Origin: Burkholderiales bacterium
GTDB taxonomy: Bacteria; Pseudomonadota; Gammaproteobacteria; Burkholderiales; Casimicrobiaceae
NCBI GenBank assembly: GCA_020853025.1
Contig: JADYZP010000028.1
Coordinates: 124,001 to 188,000, forward strand
Direction of reading: 5' to 3'
DNA length: 64,000 bases
The position numbers and the translations under genes are program-made. The notes beneath the pieces are model-generated. The model ran no database searches. It saw only the letters and a list, made by a program, of their open reading frames with translations, and was not told where the DNA came from. This document shows, piece after piece, positions 1 through 8,572 of the stretch (its first letter is position 1; every line of letters starts with the position of its first letter).

Positions 1-883
<883 letters not shown>

Positions 884-887
<4 letters not shown>

Positions 888-1441
888 TGCGCGGCCTTTT
901 TCGCAGGACGTCGGGATTGGGTGGGCGGCAGCGCGTTCTTCATCGCACCGATATTCTTCAGGTTGAACTTATGGCCATTCGGTGCGACGAAGTCGCCGGG
1001 AACGAGTCCGTCGCGGCAGGGCCCGACGTATTTGCCTTCGAGCGTGGTCGTCGATTCCTTCATGCCCATGAACGGCGGGTTGTAGGTCGCCTTGATCTCG
1101 GTCTTGTATGCAGTGTCGCCGGTGAGCGTCATCACCGACTTCGAGATGATCTTCGATTCGCCGATCTTGCATTCGGCGCTGACGATGAACCGCGATCCTT
1201 CGCGCCGGATGTCGTTGCGGCTGCACATGCCCTTGCTCATGCCGGCGCCCATCGTCGTCATTTCCTTCTGTATGGCCTCGTCGGTGCACATCGCCGACTT
1301 GGCGGGCGGAGCTTGCGCGCCGCTCTTGGTGCTGCTCGTGGTCAGCTCCCACTGTCCGGATCGCAACTTGGGGTAGTCCTGGGCGAAGGCCGTGGAAGTC
1401 ACGGCCGCGGCGGCAACCAGAACGAGCAAGGGCAGGCGCAT
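884..1441 (-). CDS. Exported DUF3617 family protein
   Basis: A 185-residue protein with a clear Sec signal peptide ([20 protein letters not shown], cut before [13 protein letters not shown]). The mature part starts with the DUF3617 hallmark, an RSGQWELTT-like strand, and has three conserved-looking cysteines (in AMCTDEA, GMCSRND and AECKIG) plus a fourth in GPCRDG. It is probably periplasmic; the molecular function of the family is unknown. A good ribosome site (AAGGAAGGA) precedes the ATG. It lies between mdh (15 bp upstream) and acnA (4 bp overlap), so it is co-transcribed with TCA genes, although nothing in the sequence links it to that cycle. Confidence 0.85.
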
Positions 1442-1456
1442 GGAATCCTTCCTTCG

Positions 1457-2443
1457 TCAGCCGAGCAGCGCGGCGACGCCCGCGCGCTCCTCTTCGATCT
1501 CCTTCAGCGTCGCGTTCATCTTTTCGCGTGAGAACGCGTCGATGTCGAGGTCGCGCACCCGCGTGTAGTCGCCGCCGGCGGTGGTGACCGGGACGCCGTA
1601 GATATAGTCTTCCGGGATTCCGTAGCTGGCGTCCGAGGCGATGCCCATCGTCACCCACTTGCCGTGGCTGCCCTGCACCCAGTCGCGTACGTGATCGATA
1701 GCGGCGTTGGCCGCCGACGCGGCCGACGACAAGCCGCGCGCCTCGATGATCGCCGCGCCGCGCTTGCCGACCGTGGGCAGGAATTCGTTGCGGTTCCAGT
1801 TCTCGTCGTCGATCAGCGTCTTCAGCGACTTCCCATCGGCGGTCGCGAAGCGATAGTCCGGATACATGGTCGGCGAATGGTTGCCCCAGACGATCAGCTT
1901 GTCGATAGCGCCGACCGGCACCTTCGCCTTCGCCGCAAGCTGCGAGGCCGCACGGTTGTGGTCGAGCCGCATCATCGACGTGAAATTTTTCTTCGGCAGC
2001 GACGGCGCCGACTTCATCGCGATATAGGCATTGGTGTTCGCCGGGTTGCCGACGACGAGGACCCTGATGTCGCGCGACGCGACTGCATCGAGCGCCTTGC
2101 CCTGCTCGATGAAGATCTTCGCATTCTCGAGCAGCAGGTCCTTGCGTTCCATTCCGGGGCCGCGGGGCTTGGCGCCAACCAGCAGCGCGGCTTCCGCGTC
2201 CTTGAATGCAACGGCGGGATCGGCGGTGCCGGTCATGCCGGCAAGCAACGGAAACGCGCAATCCTCGAGTTCCATCATCACGCCTTTCAGTGCTGCCTGC
2301 GCCTTGTCCAGCGGCAGTTCGAGAAGTTGCAGGATCACCGGCTGGTCGCGTCCCAGCATGTCCCCCGAAGCGATCCGGAAGAGAAGGGCGTAGCCGATCT
2401 GGCCGGCGGCACCGGTGACGGCGACGCGAACGGGTGCTTTCAT
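1457..2443 (-). CDS. mdh: Malate dehydrogenase (NAD)
   Basis: Oxidises malate to oxaloacetate with NAD. 328 residues from ATG at 2443, the usual length for the cytoplasmic-type bacterial MDH. The N-terminal Rossmann motif [11 protein letters not shown] is at about residues 10-20. [11 protein letters not shown] is the MDH cofactor loop, the catalytic pair lies in MMRLDHNRA and [12 protein letters not shown] (His is the proton relay), and the active-site arginines are in the GMERKDLL region. A longer frame to 2560 exists, but the family begins at [14 protein letters not shown], so 2443 is chosen. It is divergent from the gntR gene and leads the mdh-DUF3617-acnA unit. Confidence 0.97.
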   Translation of the reverse strand: MKAPVRVAVTGAAGQIGYALLFRIASGDMLGRDQPVILQLLELPLDKAQAALKGVMMELEDCAFPLLAGMTGTADPAVAFKDAEAALLVGAKPRGPGMERKDLLLENAKIFIEQGKALDAVASRDIRVLVVGNPANTNAYIAMKSAPSLPKKNFTSMMRLDHNRAASQLAAKAKVPVGAIDKLIVWGNHSPTMYPDYRFATADGKSLKTLIDDENWNRNEFLPTVGKRGAAIIEARGLSSAASAANAAIDHVRDWVQGSHGKWVTMGIASDASYGIPEDYIYGVPVTTAGGDYTRVRDLDIDAFSREKMNATLKEIEEERAGVAALLG

Positions 2444-2612
2444 GGTCGTGACTTTCGCAATGAGTGGGTAACGGGCGTCGCCGCGGGCGGCCGAGGCGGT
2501 GTGATGCAATGCAACATGATAACGCTGCCTGGGCCTTCGTCGCACGATGGAAAGCCGCACCGCCCGCGTTGCCGCATTCTAGAGTGCCGCGCGGCGACGC
2601 GTCAAGTTAATC

Positions 2613-2642
2613 CTATAACTTATATAAGATAGAAAACATCAA
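2613..2642 (-). promoter_or_regulatory. Candidate mdh promoter (minus strand)
   Basis: Reading leftwards there is TTGATG (2642-2637), an 18-bp spacer and TATAGG (2618-2613), in a short AT-rich island within very GC-rich DNA, about 170 bp upstream of the mdh start. The spacer contains the CTTATATAAG palindrome. The promoter is inferred from box similarity only. Confidence 0.35.
2619..2628. promoter_or_regulatory. Perfect palindrome CTTATATAAG, candidate GntR operator
   Basis: A 10-bp perfect palindrome in the mdh/gntR divergent region, placed inside the spacer of the candidate mdh promoter. HutC-type GntR regulators commonly bind short AT-rich palindromes near their own genes. It is a candidate site for the neighbouring regulator; no second copy is seen in front of sdhC. 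Confidence 0.35.
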
Positions 2643-2719
2643 TTGGACAATGGCGCGGCCGACCGCCGATAATCGAGTGCTTGCCGTGCCGGCAACACCA
2701 CCGTTGCAGCCAAACGCCC

Positions 2720-3457
2720 GTGCCCGCTTCCACCGCCACTCCTTCGTTCGCGCCGCTGTATCTGCAGATCAAGTCGCTACTGGAGCGCAGCCTCGACGAA
2801 CGCGAATGGCGTCCGGGCGAGGCGATCCCGTCCGAGATCGAACTGGCGCAACGCTACGGCGTTTCGCAGGGCACCGTGCGCAAGGCGATCGACGTGCTGG
2901 CTGCGGAAAATCTGCTCGTGCGCCGTCAGGGCAAGGGTACCTTCGTCGCCACGCATACCGAGGAGCGCTCGTCACTGCCGCGATTCCTGCGCATCCGGCG
3001 CAACGACGGCGGCGAGCTAACGCCGGCCAGCCGGCTGCTCGACGCGCGGCGCGGCAAGGCCGGCGCCGACGTCGCGCGGGCGTTGGCGCTGCGCACCGGC
3101 GATGCCGTGCTCGTCCTGCGCCGAGTCCTCGAATACGGCAACGAGCCCGTGGTGCTCGACGAGATCACGCTGCCGGCAGCGCTGTTTCGTGGACTCACCA
3201 AGGCGCGCTACGACGCCTATCGCGGCTCGATGTACGGATTCTTCGAAAGCGAGTTCGGAGTTCGCATGATCAAGGCGCAGGAGCGCATTCGTGCGGTGGC
3301 GGCGGACGCGGCTACGGCGAAGATCCTGCGCACCGAGAGCGGTGCGCCGCTGCTTGCCGTCGATCGTGTGACGCTGACCTACGGCGAGCGTCCGGTCGAG
3401 GTGCGGCGCGGGCTTTGCGTGACACGCGCGTTCCACTACCTGAATGAACTGCACTGA
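2720..3457 (+). CDS. GntR family regulator, HutC subfamily
   Basis: The N-terminal winged helix-turn-helix runs over about residues 10-75 (PLYLQIKSLL, then IPSEIELAQRYGVSQGTVRKA, the GntR recognition helix). A UTRA ligand-binding domain fills about residues 90-240. HutC-type regulators sense small acids or sugars. This one sits between mdh and the sdh operon, where a GntR gene is commonly found in betaproteobacteria, so control of TCA genes is a reasonable inference. GTG at 2720 gives 245 residues; an in-frame TTG at 2681 would add 13 residues of poor similarity. Neither has a strong ribosome site, so the start is uncertain. Confidence 0.85.
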   Translation: MPASTATPSFAPLYLQIKSLLERSLDEREWRPGEAIPSEIELAQRYGVSQGTVRKAIDVLAAENLLVRRQGKGTFVATHTEERSSLPRFLRIRRNDGGELTPASRLLDARRGKAGADVARALALRTGDAVLVLRRVLEYGNEPVVLDEITLPAALFRGLTKARYDAYRGSMYGFFESEFGVRMIKAQERIRAVAADAATAKILRTESGAPLLAVDRVTLTYGERPVEVRRGLCVTRAFHYLNELH

Positions 3458-3572
3458 GTGAGTCGCACCGAGCGCATATTGCCGAGCGGGCCATAACCGG
3501 CGAAACGTGCCGGACACCGAATGCACGAACGTGCTGTCAAGCGCGTTCTGGCGCGACCTGCGTCGGTGCGGC

Positions 3573-3594
3573 TATAATTGTGCAGTGCGCACAA
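3573..3594 (+). promoter_or_regulatory. sdh operon promoter -10 with overlapping inverted repeat
   Basis: A perfect TATAAT (3573-3578) lies 93 bp before the sdhC start. No good -35 box is seen 16-18 bp upstream, which hints at an activator-dependent promoter. Its last T begins an inverted repeat TTGTGC-N5-GCACAA (3578-3594) covering the expected start point, the usual position for a repressor site. Both the promoter and the operator role are inferred from sequence shape. Confidence 0.5.
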
Positions 3595-3670
3595 AAGTCG
3601 CGCTCTCGCGTGCGTTTGGCGTGCGTTGGTCGCTTTTTCATCGGTTTCGCCGTTTCGAGGACCCCCACAG

Positions 3671-4069
3671 ATGGCCGCGCTGGACCGCCCCGTCGTCAAA
3701 CCGCGCCCGGTCTACCTCAATCTGCTGGCGATCCGCCAGCCACTGCCTGCCGTCGTTTCCATCCTGCATCGCGCCTCCGGAGCGCTGCTGTTCCTGATCG
3801 GTATTCCACTGCTGCTTTGGACCGTCGAGCGCACGCTGGGTACCGCCGAGGCGTGGGCAGCGATGCGCATGACGCTCGGGCATCCGCTCGCCAAGCTGGT
3901 GTTGTTGCTGCTGGCCTGGGCCTACCTGCACCATCTGCTGGCCGGAGTGCGCCATCTGGCGATGGACCTGCACTGGGGCATGGACTTGGCATCGGCGCGC
4001 CGGTCGGCAGCAGTCGTGTTCGTGCTGGCGCTGGTACTGGCGCTCGCCGTCGCGGTACGGCTATGGTGA
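3671..4069 (+). CDS. sdhC: Succinate dehydrogenase cytochrome b556 subunit
   Basis: One of the two membrane anchors of complex II; it binds haem b and contributes to the quinone site. 132 residues with three hydrophobic helices (about 36-52, 76-92 and 113-131). The SdhC signature SILHRASGALL is at residues 30-40, and the haem-ligand region reads YLHHLLAGVRH, with His88 aligning with E. coli His84. The start is ATG at 3671, with GAGG about 12 bases upstream. It is the first gene of sdhCDAB-sdhE and overlaps sdhD by a few bases. Confidence 0.96.
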   Translation: MAALDRPVVKPRPVYLNLLAIRQPLPAVVSILHRASGALLFLIGIPLLLWTVERTLGTAEAWAAMRMTLGHPLAKLVLLLLAWAYLHHLLAGVRHLAMDLHWGMDLASARRSAAVVFVLALVLALAVAVRLW

Positions 4070-4425
4070 TGCGCGATCGCGTCGTCGTCGGCGCGCATTA
4101 TGGCTGGCGCGACTGGCTGGTGCAGCGGATCAGCGCGATCGTCATGGCGCTCTACACGCTGTTGCTCCTCGCGCTGCTGCTCTGGCACGGCGGGCTCGAC
4201 TACGCGGCGTGGAAGGCGATTTTCGGCAATGGAGCATTCCGCCTCGCCACCTTCGTGTTCATGATGTCGCTCCTCTGGCACGCGTGGGTCGGCGTGCGCA
4301 ATATCGCGATGGACTACGCAAAGCCGGTCGGCCTGCGGCTCGCCGTGCAGACGGTGGTGATCGCGCTGCTCGTCGCGTATGCAGGCTGGACGATCCAGTT
4401 GCTCTGGGGCGGGCAGTTGGCGTGA
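4063..4425 (+). CDS. sdhD: Succinate dehydrogenase membrane anchor subunit
   Basis: Second membrane anchor of complex II, about 120 residues, with three membrane helices and the family's N-terminal GWRDWLVQRISAIVMALY motif (Trp, Arg and Ser near the quinone pocket). A WHAWVGVRNIAMDY segment resembles the haem-side loop. ATG codons at 4063 and 4069 are both possible: 4063 overlaps sdhC by 7 bases, 4069 overlaps only the last base of the sdhC stop (TGATG). Its own stop overlaps the GTG start of sdhA, so the operon is translationally coupled throughout. Confidence 0.94.
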   Translation: MVMRDRVVVGAHYGWRDWLVQRISAIVMALYTLLLLALLLWHGGLDYAAWKAIFGNGAFRLATFVFMMSLLWHAWVGVRNIAMDYAKPVGLRLAVQTVVIALLVAYAGWTIQLLWGGQLA

Positions 4426-6188
4426 GCGCGCTTCCCGTACGCAGGTTCGACGCCATTATCGTCGGTGCCGGCGGCGCCGGCATGCGCGCGTCGCTGCAGC
4501 TCGCCGAGGCCGGCCTGTCGGTCGCCGTGCTGACGAAGGTGTTCCCGACGCGCTCGCACACGGTCGCGGCGCAGGGCGGCATCGGCGCGTCGCTCGGCAA
4601 CATGTCCGAGGACAACTGGCTGTGGCACATGTACGACACGATCAAGGGCTCCGACTGGCTTGGCGACCAGGACGCGATCGAGTTCATGTGCCGACAAGCG
4701 CCGCATGTCGTCTACGAACTCGAGCATTTCGGCATGCCGTTCGACCGCAACCCGGACGGCACCATCTACCAGCGTCCCTTCGGCGGCCATTCGGCGACCT
4801 TCGGCGAGACATCGGTCCAGCGCGCCTGCGCCTCGGCCGACCGCACCGGCCACGCGATGCTGCACACGCTCTACCAGCGCAACGTGCGCTCGCATACGCA
4901 GTTCTTCGTCGAATGGATGGCGCTCGACCTCGTCCGCAACGCGGAAGGCGACGTGCAGGGCGTCGTCGCCTACGAGATGGAAACCGGCGAGGTGATGATC
5001 CTGCAGGCGAAGGTCACCGTGCTCGCCACCGGTGGCGCCGGGCGTATTTTCGCGGCGTCGACCAATGCCTTCATCAACACCGGTGATGGCCTCGGCATGG
5101 CGGCGCGCGCGGGCATTCCGCTCGAGGACATGGAGTTCTGGCAGTTCCACCCCACCGGCGTGGCCGGCGCCGGCGTGTTGATAACCGAAGGCGTGCGCGG
5201 CGAGGGCGGCATCCTGCTCAACGCCGACGGCGAGCGCTTCATGGAGCGTTACGCACCCAATCTGAAGGACCTGGCGTCGCGCGACGTCGTATCGCGCTCG
5301 ATGGACCAGGAGATCAAGGAGGGCCGTGGCGTCGGCCCTCACAAGGACCATGTGCTGCTGAAGCTCGATCACCTGGGCCCCGAGGTGATCATGAAGCGGC
5401 TGCCGTCGATCCGCGAGATCGCGATGAAGTTCGCCAACGTCGACTGCATCCGCGAACCGATCCCCGTCGTGCCGACGATCCATTACCAGATGGGTGGCGT
5501 GCCGAGCAACGTTCACGGCCAGGTCGTGGCGCCGAAGGACGGTAATCCGAACGCCGTCGTTCACGGCCTCTACGCCGTGGGTGAATGCTCGTGCGTGTCG
5601 GTGCACGGCGCCAACCGACTCGGTACCAACTCGCTGCTCGACATCCTGGTCTTCGGCCGTGCGGCCGGCAACCACATCGTCGACGAGAATTTCCGCGCAC
5701 AGGCGCACGCCGCGCTGCCGCGCGACGCGGGTGACTACTCGCGCGCACGCCTGGCCAGGCTCGACGGTGCGACCTCCGGCGAATCGGTACCCGAGGTTGC
5801 GCAGGCGATCCGCAAGGCCATGCAGGCGCATTGCGGTGTCTTTCGCAACCAGAAGCTGCTGACCGAGGGCGTGCAGATGATCATGGCGCTCGAGGGCCGC
5901 GTCGCGCGCACGTCGATCGCCGACAAGAGCCGCATCTTCAACACCGCCCGTGTCGAGGCGCTCGAGCTCGACAACCTGATCGAAACGGCAAAGGCGACGA
6001 TCGTTTCCGCCGAGGCTCGCCGCGAGTCGCGCGGCGCGCAGGCGCGCAGCGATTATCCGGATCGCGACGATGCGAACTGGCTGAAGCACACGCTGTGGTA
6101 TCGCGACGGCAACCGCCTCGACTACAAGCCCGTCAATCTGAGGCCGCTGTCGGTCGATGCCTTCCCGCCGAAGACGAGAACCTACTGA
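4422..6188 (+). CDS. sdhA: Succinate dehydrogenase flavoprotein subunit
   Basis: Oxidises succinate to fumarate with covalently bound FAD. 588 residues from GTG at 4422 (GTGA overlap with the sdhD stop), the normal SdhA length. The dinucleotide fold GAGGAGMRA is near residues 15-23. His46 in RSHTVAAQGG is the FAD attachment residue, and the catalytic regions QFHPTG, TEGVRGEGG and HGANRLGTNSLLD are present. A long frame upstream of 4422 belongs to sdhD sequence read in another phase and is not part of the protein. Confidence 0.98.
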   Translation: MSALPVRRFDAIIVGAGGAGMRASLQLAEAGLSVAVLTKVFPTRSHTVAAQGGIGASLGNMSEDNWLWHMYDTIKGSDWLGDQDAIEFMCRQAPHVVYELEHFGMPFDRNPDGTIYQRPFGGHSATFGETSVQRACASADRTGHAMLHTLYQRNVRSHTQFFVEWMALDLVRNAEGDVQGVVAYEMETGEVMILQAKVTVLATGGAGRIFAASTNAFINTGDGLGMAARAGIPLEDMEFWQFHPTGVAGAGVLITEGVRGEGGILLNADGERFMERYAPNLKDLASRDVVSRSMDQEIKEGRGVGPHKDHVLLKLDHLGPEVIMKRLPSIREIAMKFANVDCIREPIPVVPTIHYQMGGVPSNVHGQVVAPKDGNPNAVVHGLYAVGECSCVSVHGANRLGTNSLLDILVFGRAAGNHIVDENFRAQAHAALPRDAGDYSRARLARLDGATSGESVPEVAQAIRKAMQAHCGVFRNQKLLTEGVQMIMALEGRVARTSIADKSRIFNTARVEALELDNLIETAKATIVSAEARRESRGAQARSDYPDRDDANWLKHTLWYRDGNRLDYKPVNLRPLSVDAFPPKTRTY

Positions 6189-6883
6189 TGAAATTTCGAG
6201 TGTATCGCTACGATCCGGAGAAGGACGCCAAGCCGTACTACAGGGACTACGACGTTGCACTCGAGTCCACCGACCGGATGTTGCTCGACGCGCTGATGCG
6301 CTTGAAGGCGCAAGACGACACGCTGTCGTTTCGCCGCAGTTGCCGGGAGGGCGTATGCGGGTCGGACGCGATGAACATCAACGGCAAGAACGGACTTGCC
6401 TGCGTCACCAACCTGAAGGACGTGAAGGAGCCGGTCGAACTGCGGCCGTTGCCGGGCTTGCCGGTGATCCGCGACCTGATTGTCGACATGAGCCAGTTTT
6501 TCAAGCAGTACCACTCGATCAAGCCCTACGTCGTCAACGATACGCCGCCGCCCGAGCGCGAGCGGCTGCAGTCACCCGAGGAGCGCGAGGAGCTGGATGG
6601 CCTCTACGAGTGCATTCTCTGTGCGTGCTGCTCGACCGCATGCCCGTCGTTCTGGTGGAACCCGGACAAGTACGTGGGTCCCGCGGGGTTGCTCGCCGCC
6701 TACCGCTTCGTCATCGACAGCCGGGACCAGGACACCGAGGCGCGTCTGGACAATCTCGAGGATCCGTATCGGCTGTTTCGCTGCTACACGATCATGAACT
6801 GCGTCGACGTATGCCCGAAGAACCTGAATCCGGCGCTGGCGATCGGCAAGCTCAAGAACCTCATGGTAAAGCGGGCGCTTTGA
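6188..6883 (+). CDS. sdhB: Succinate dehydrogenase iron-sulfur subunit
   Basis: Carries electrons from FAD to quinone. 231 residues. The [2Fe-2S] ligands are Cys52, Cys57 and Cys72 with Asp60 in the third position, as in E. coli. The [4Fe-4S] and [3Fe-4S] sites are in CILCACCSTACP (residues 142-153) and CYTIMNCVDVCPKNLNP. ATG at 6188 shares its A with the sdhA stop (TGATG), confirming tight coupling. No key residue is missing. Confidence 0.98.
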   Translation: MKFRVYRYDPEKDAKPYYRDYDVALESTDRMLLDALMRLKAQDDTLSFRRSCREGVCGSDAMNINGKNGLACVTNLKDVKEPVELRPLPGLPVIRDLIVDMSQFFKQYHSIKPYVVNDTPPPERERLQSPEEREELDGLYECILCACCSTACPSFWWNPDKYVGPAGLLAAYRFVIDSRDQDTEARLDNLEDPYRLFRCYTIMNCVDVCPKNLNPALAIGKLKNLMVKRAL

Positions 6884-6887
6884 TGGT

Positions 6888-7145
6888 GTGCAGGACGTCA
6901 GAGTGCTGAGCGAAGAACGCCTCAACCGCATTCGCTGGCGTTGCCGGCGCGGCTTGCTCGAAAACGACCTGGTGCTGACGCGTTTTCTGGCTGGCAGCGC
7001 GGCGCGGATGACCGAAGACGACGTGGTGATGCTCGACCGTTTGCTCGACCTCACGGACAACGACCTATGGGACCTGATCGCAGGCCGGACGGAGCCGCTG
7101 GATCCTCGAGTCGCGCCGCTGCTCGCGCAGCTGCGCGGCGCTTGA
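6888..7145 (+). CDS. sdhE: FAD assembly factor SdhE
   Basis: A small protein (85 residues) that promotes covalent attachment of FAD to SdhA. The family signature RRGLLENDLVL (RGxxE type) is at about residues 20-30, followed by the acidic helix LDRLLDLTDNDLWDLIAG typical of Sdh5/YgfY proteins. The start is GTG at 6888, 4 bases after the sdhB stop; GTG at 6903 is an alternative. Its place directly behind sdhB supports the role. Confidence 0.92.
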   Translation: MQDVRVLSEERLNRIRWRCRRGLLENDLVLTRFLAGSAARMTEDDVVMLDRLLDLTDNDLWDLIAGRTEPLDPRVAPLLAQLRGA

Positions 7146-7248
7146 AGGTGCGCTTGCGCAGCGTGCGCACGCCTCCGTTCATGCCGTCGCGGGCGTTCTA
7201 CGCCTGCGCCGGGCACCGATTGACCGATGACGCCATGGAGCCATTGCA

Positions 7249-8556
7249 ATGACCGACCAAACCACCACGCTCGATTTCTCGGACGGCTCGCCTGCCGTCA
7301 CCTTTCCGATCCTGACCGGCACGGTCGGACCCGAGGTGATCGACATTCGCGCGCTGTACGGCAAGACCGGCAGGTTCACCTACGACCCGGGCTTCCTGTC
7401 GACGGCTTCGTGCAATTCGAAGATCACCTTCATCGACGGCGACAAGGGCGAACTGCTCTATCGCGGCTATCCGATCGAGGAACTCGCCACCCGCTGCGAC
7501 TTTCTCGAGGTCTGCCACCTCTTGCTCTACGGCGATCTGCCGACGCCGGCGCAGAACGCCGATCTTCAAAGTCGCGTCATCAAGCACTCGATGGTCAACG
7601 AGCAGATGCAGTTTTTCCTGCGTGGTTTCCGCCGCGACGCGCATCCGATGGCCGTGATGACCGGGCTGGTCGGCGCGCTGTCGGCGTTCTATCCGGATTC
7701 GATCAATCTGCACGACGCGCACCAGCGCGATATCTCGGCGATCCGGCTGATTGCGAAGATGCCCACGCTGGTCGCGATGGCCTACAAGTACTCGGTCGGC
7801 CAGCCGTACATGTACCCGCGCAACGACCAGGGCTACGCCGCCAATTTCATGCGCATGATGTTCGCAACACCCTGCGAGGACTACAAGCCCAACGAAGTGC
7901 TGGTGCGCGCGATGGACCGCATTTTCATCCTCCACGCAGATCACGAGCAGAACGCGTCGACATCGACGGTGCGCATGTGCGCGTCGTCCGGCACCAATCC
8001 CTTCGCGGCGATCGCCGCCGGTGTCGCCTGCCTCTGGGGTCCGGCGCACGGCGGCGCCAACGAGGCCTGCCTCAACATGCTCTACGACATCGAGCGCGAG
8101 GGCGGGATCGCCAAGATCGGCGAGTTCATCGCCCGCGTCAAGGACAAGAACTCGACGGTGAAGTTGATGGGATTCGGCCACCGTGTCTACAAGAACTACG
8201 ACCCTCGCGCGAAGCTGATGCGCGAAACCTGTCACGAGGTGCTCTCTGAGCTCGGCCTTCACGACGACCCGCTGTTCAAGCTGGCGATGGCGCTGGAGAA
8301 GATCGCGGTCGAGGACGATTACTTCGTCAGCCGCAAACTCTACCCGAACGTCGACTACTACTCCGGAATCGTGCAAAAGGCGATCGGGATTCCGGTGTCG
8401 CTCTTCACCGCGGTCTTCGCGCTCGCGCGTACCGTCGGTTGGATCGCCCAGTTGAACGAGATGATCACCGATCCCGAGTACAGGATCGGACGCCCGCGCC
8501 AGCTCTACTCCGGCGCCGCGCGGCGCTCGGTGATCCCGCTCGCGCAGCGCGCCTGA
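7249..8556 (+). CDS. gltA: Citrate synthase
   Basis: Condenses acetyl-CoA and oxaloacetate to citrate. 435 residues, the length of the hexameric type II Gram-negative enzyme. The catalytic segments are visible: [30 protein letters not shown] and [15 protein letters not shown], which hold the active-site histidines, with the catalytic aspartate further downstream. GGAG lies 10 bases before the ATG. The 103-bp gap after sdhE holds no clear terminator, so gltA is probably read with the sdh operon. Confidence 0.97.
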   Translation: MTDQTTTLDFSDGSPAVTFPILTGTVGPEVIDIRALYGKTGRFTYDPGFLSTASCNSKITFIDGDKGELLYRGYPIEELATRCDFLEVCHLLLYGDLPTPAQNADLQSRVIKHSMVNEQMQFFLRGFRRDAHPMAVMTGLVGALSAFYPDSINLHDAHQRDISAIRLIAKMPTLVAMAYKYSVGQPYMYPRNDQGYAANFMRMMFATPCEDYKPNEVLVRAMDRIFILHADHEQNASTSTVRMCASSGTNPFAAIAAGVACLWGPAHGGANEACLNMLYDIEREGGIAKIGEFIARVKDKNSTVKLMGFGHRVYKNYDPRAKLMRETCHEVLSELGLHDDPLFKLAMALEKIAVEDDYFVSRKLYPNVDYYSGIVQKAIGIPVSLFTAVFALARTVGWIAQLNEMITDPEYRIGRPRQLYSGAARRSVIPLAQRA

Positions 8557-8572
8557 CGAAGGGGACGACGGC

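Noticed and set aside
4314-6260. A 648-codon minus-strand frame opposite sdhA
   Set aside because: Shadow of sdhA; no recognisable domain and no start site.
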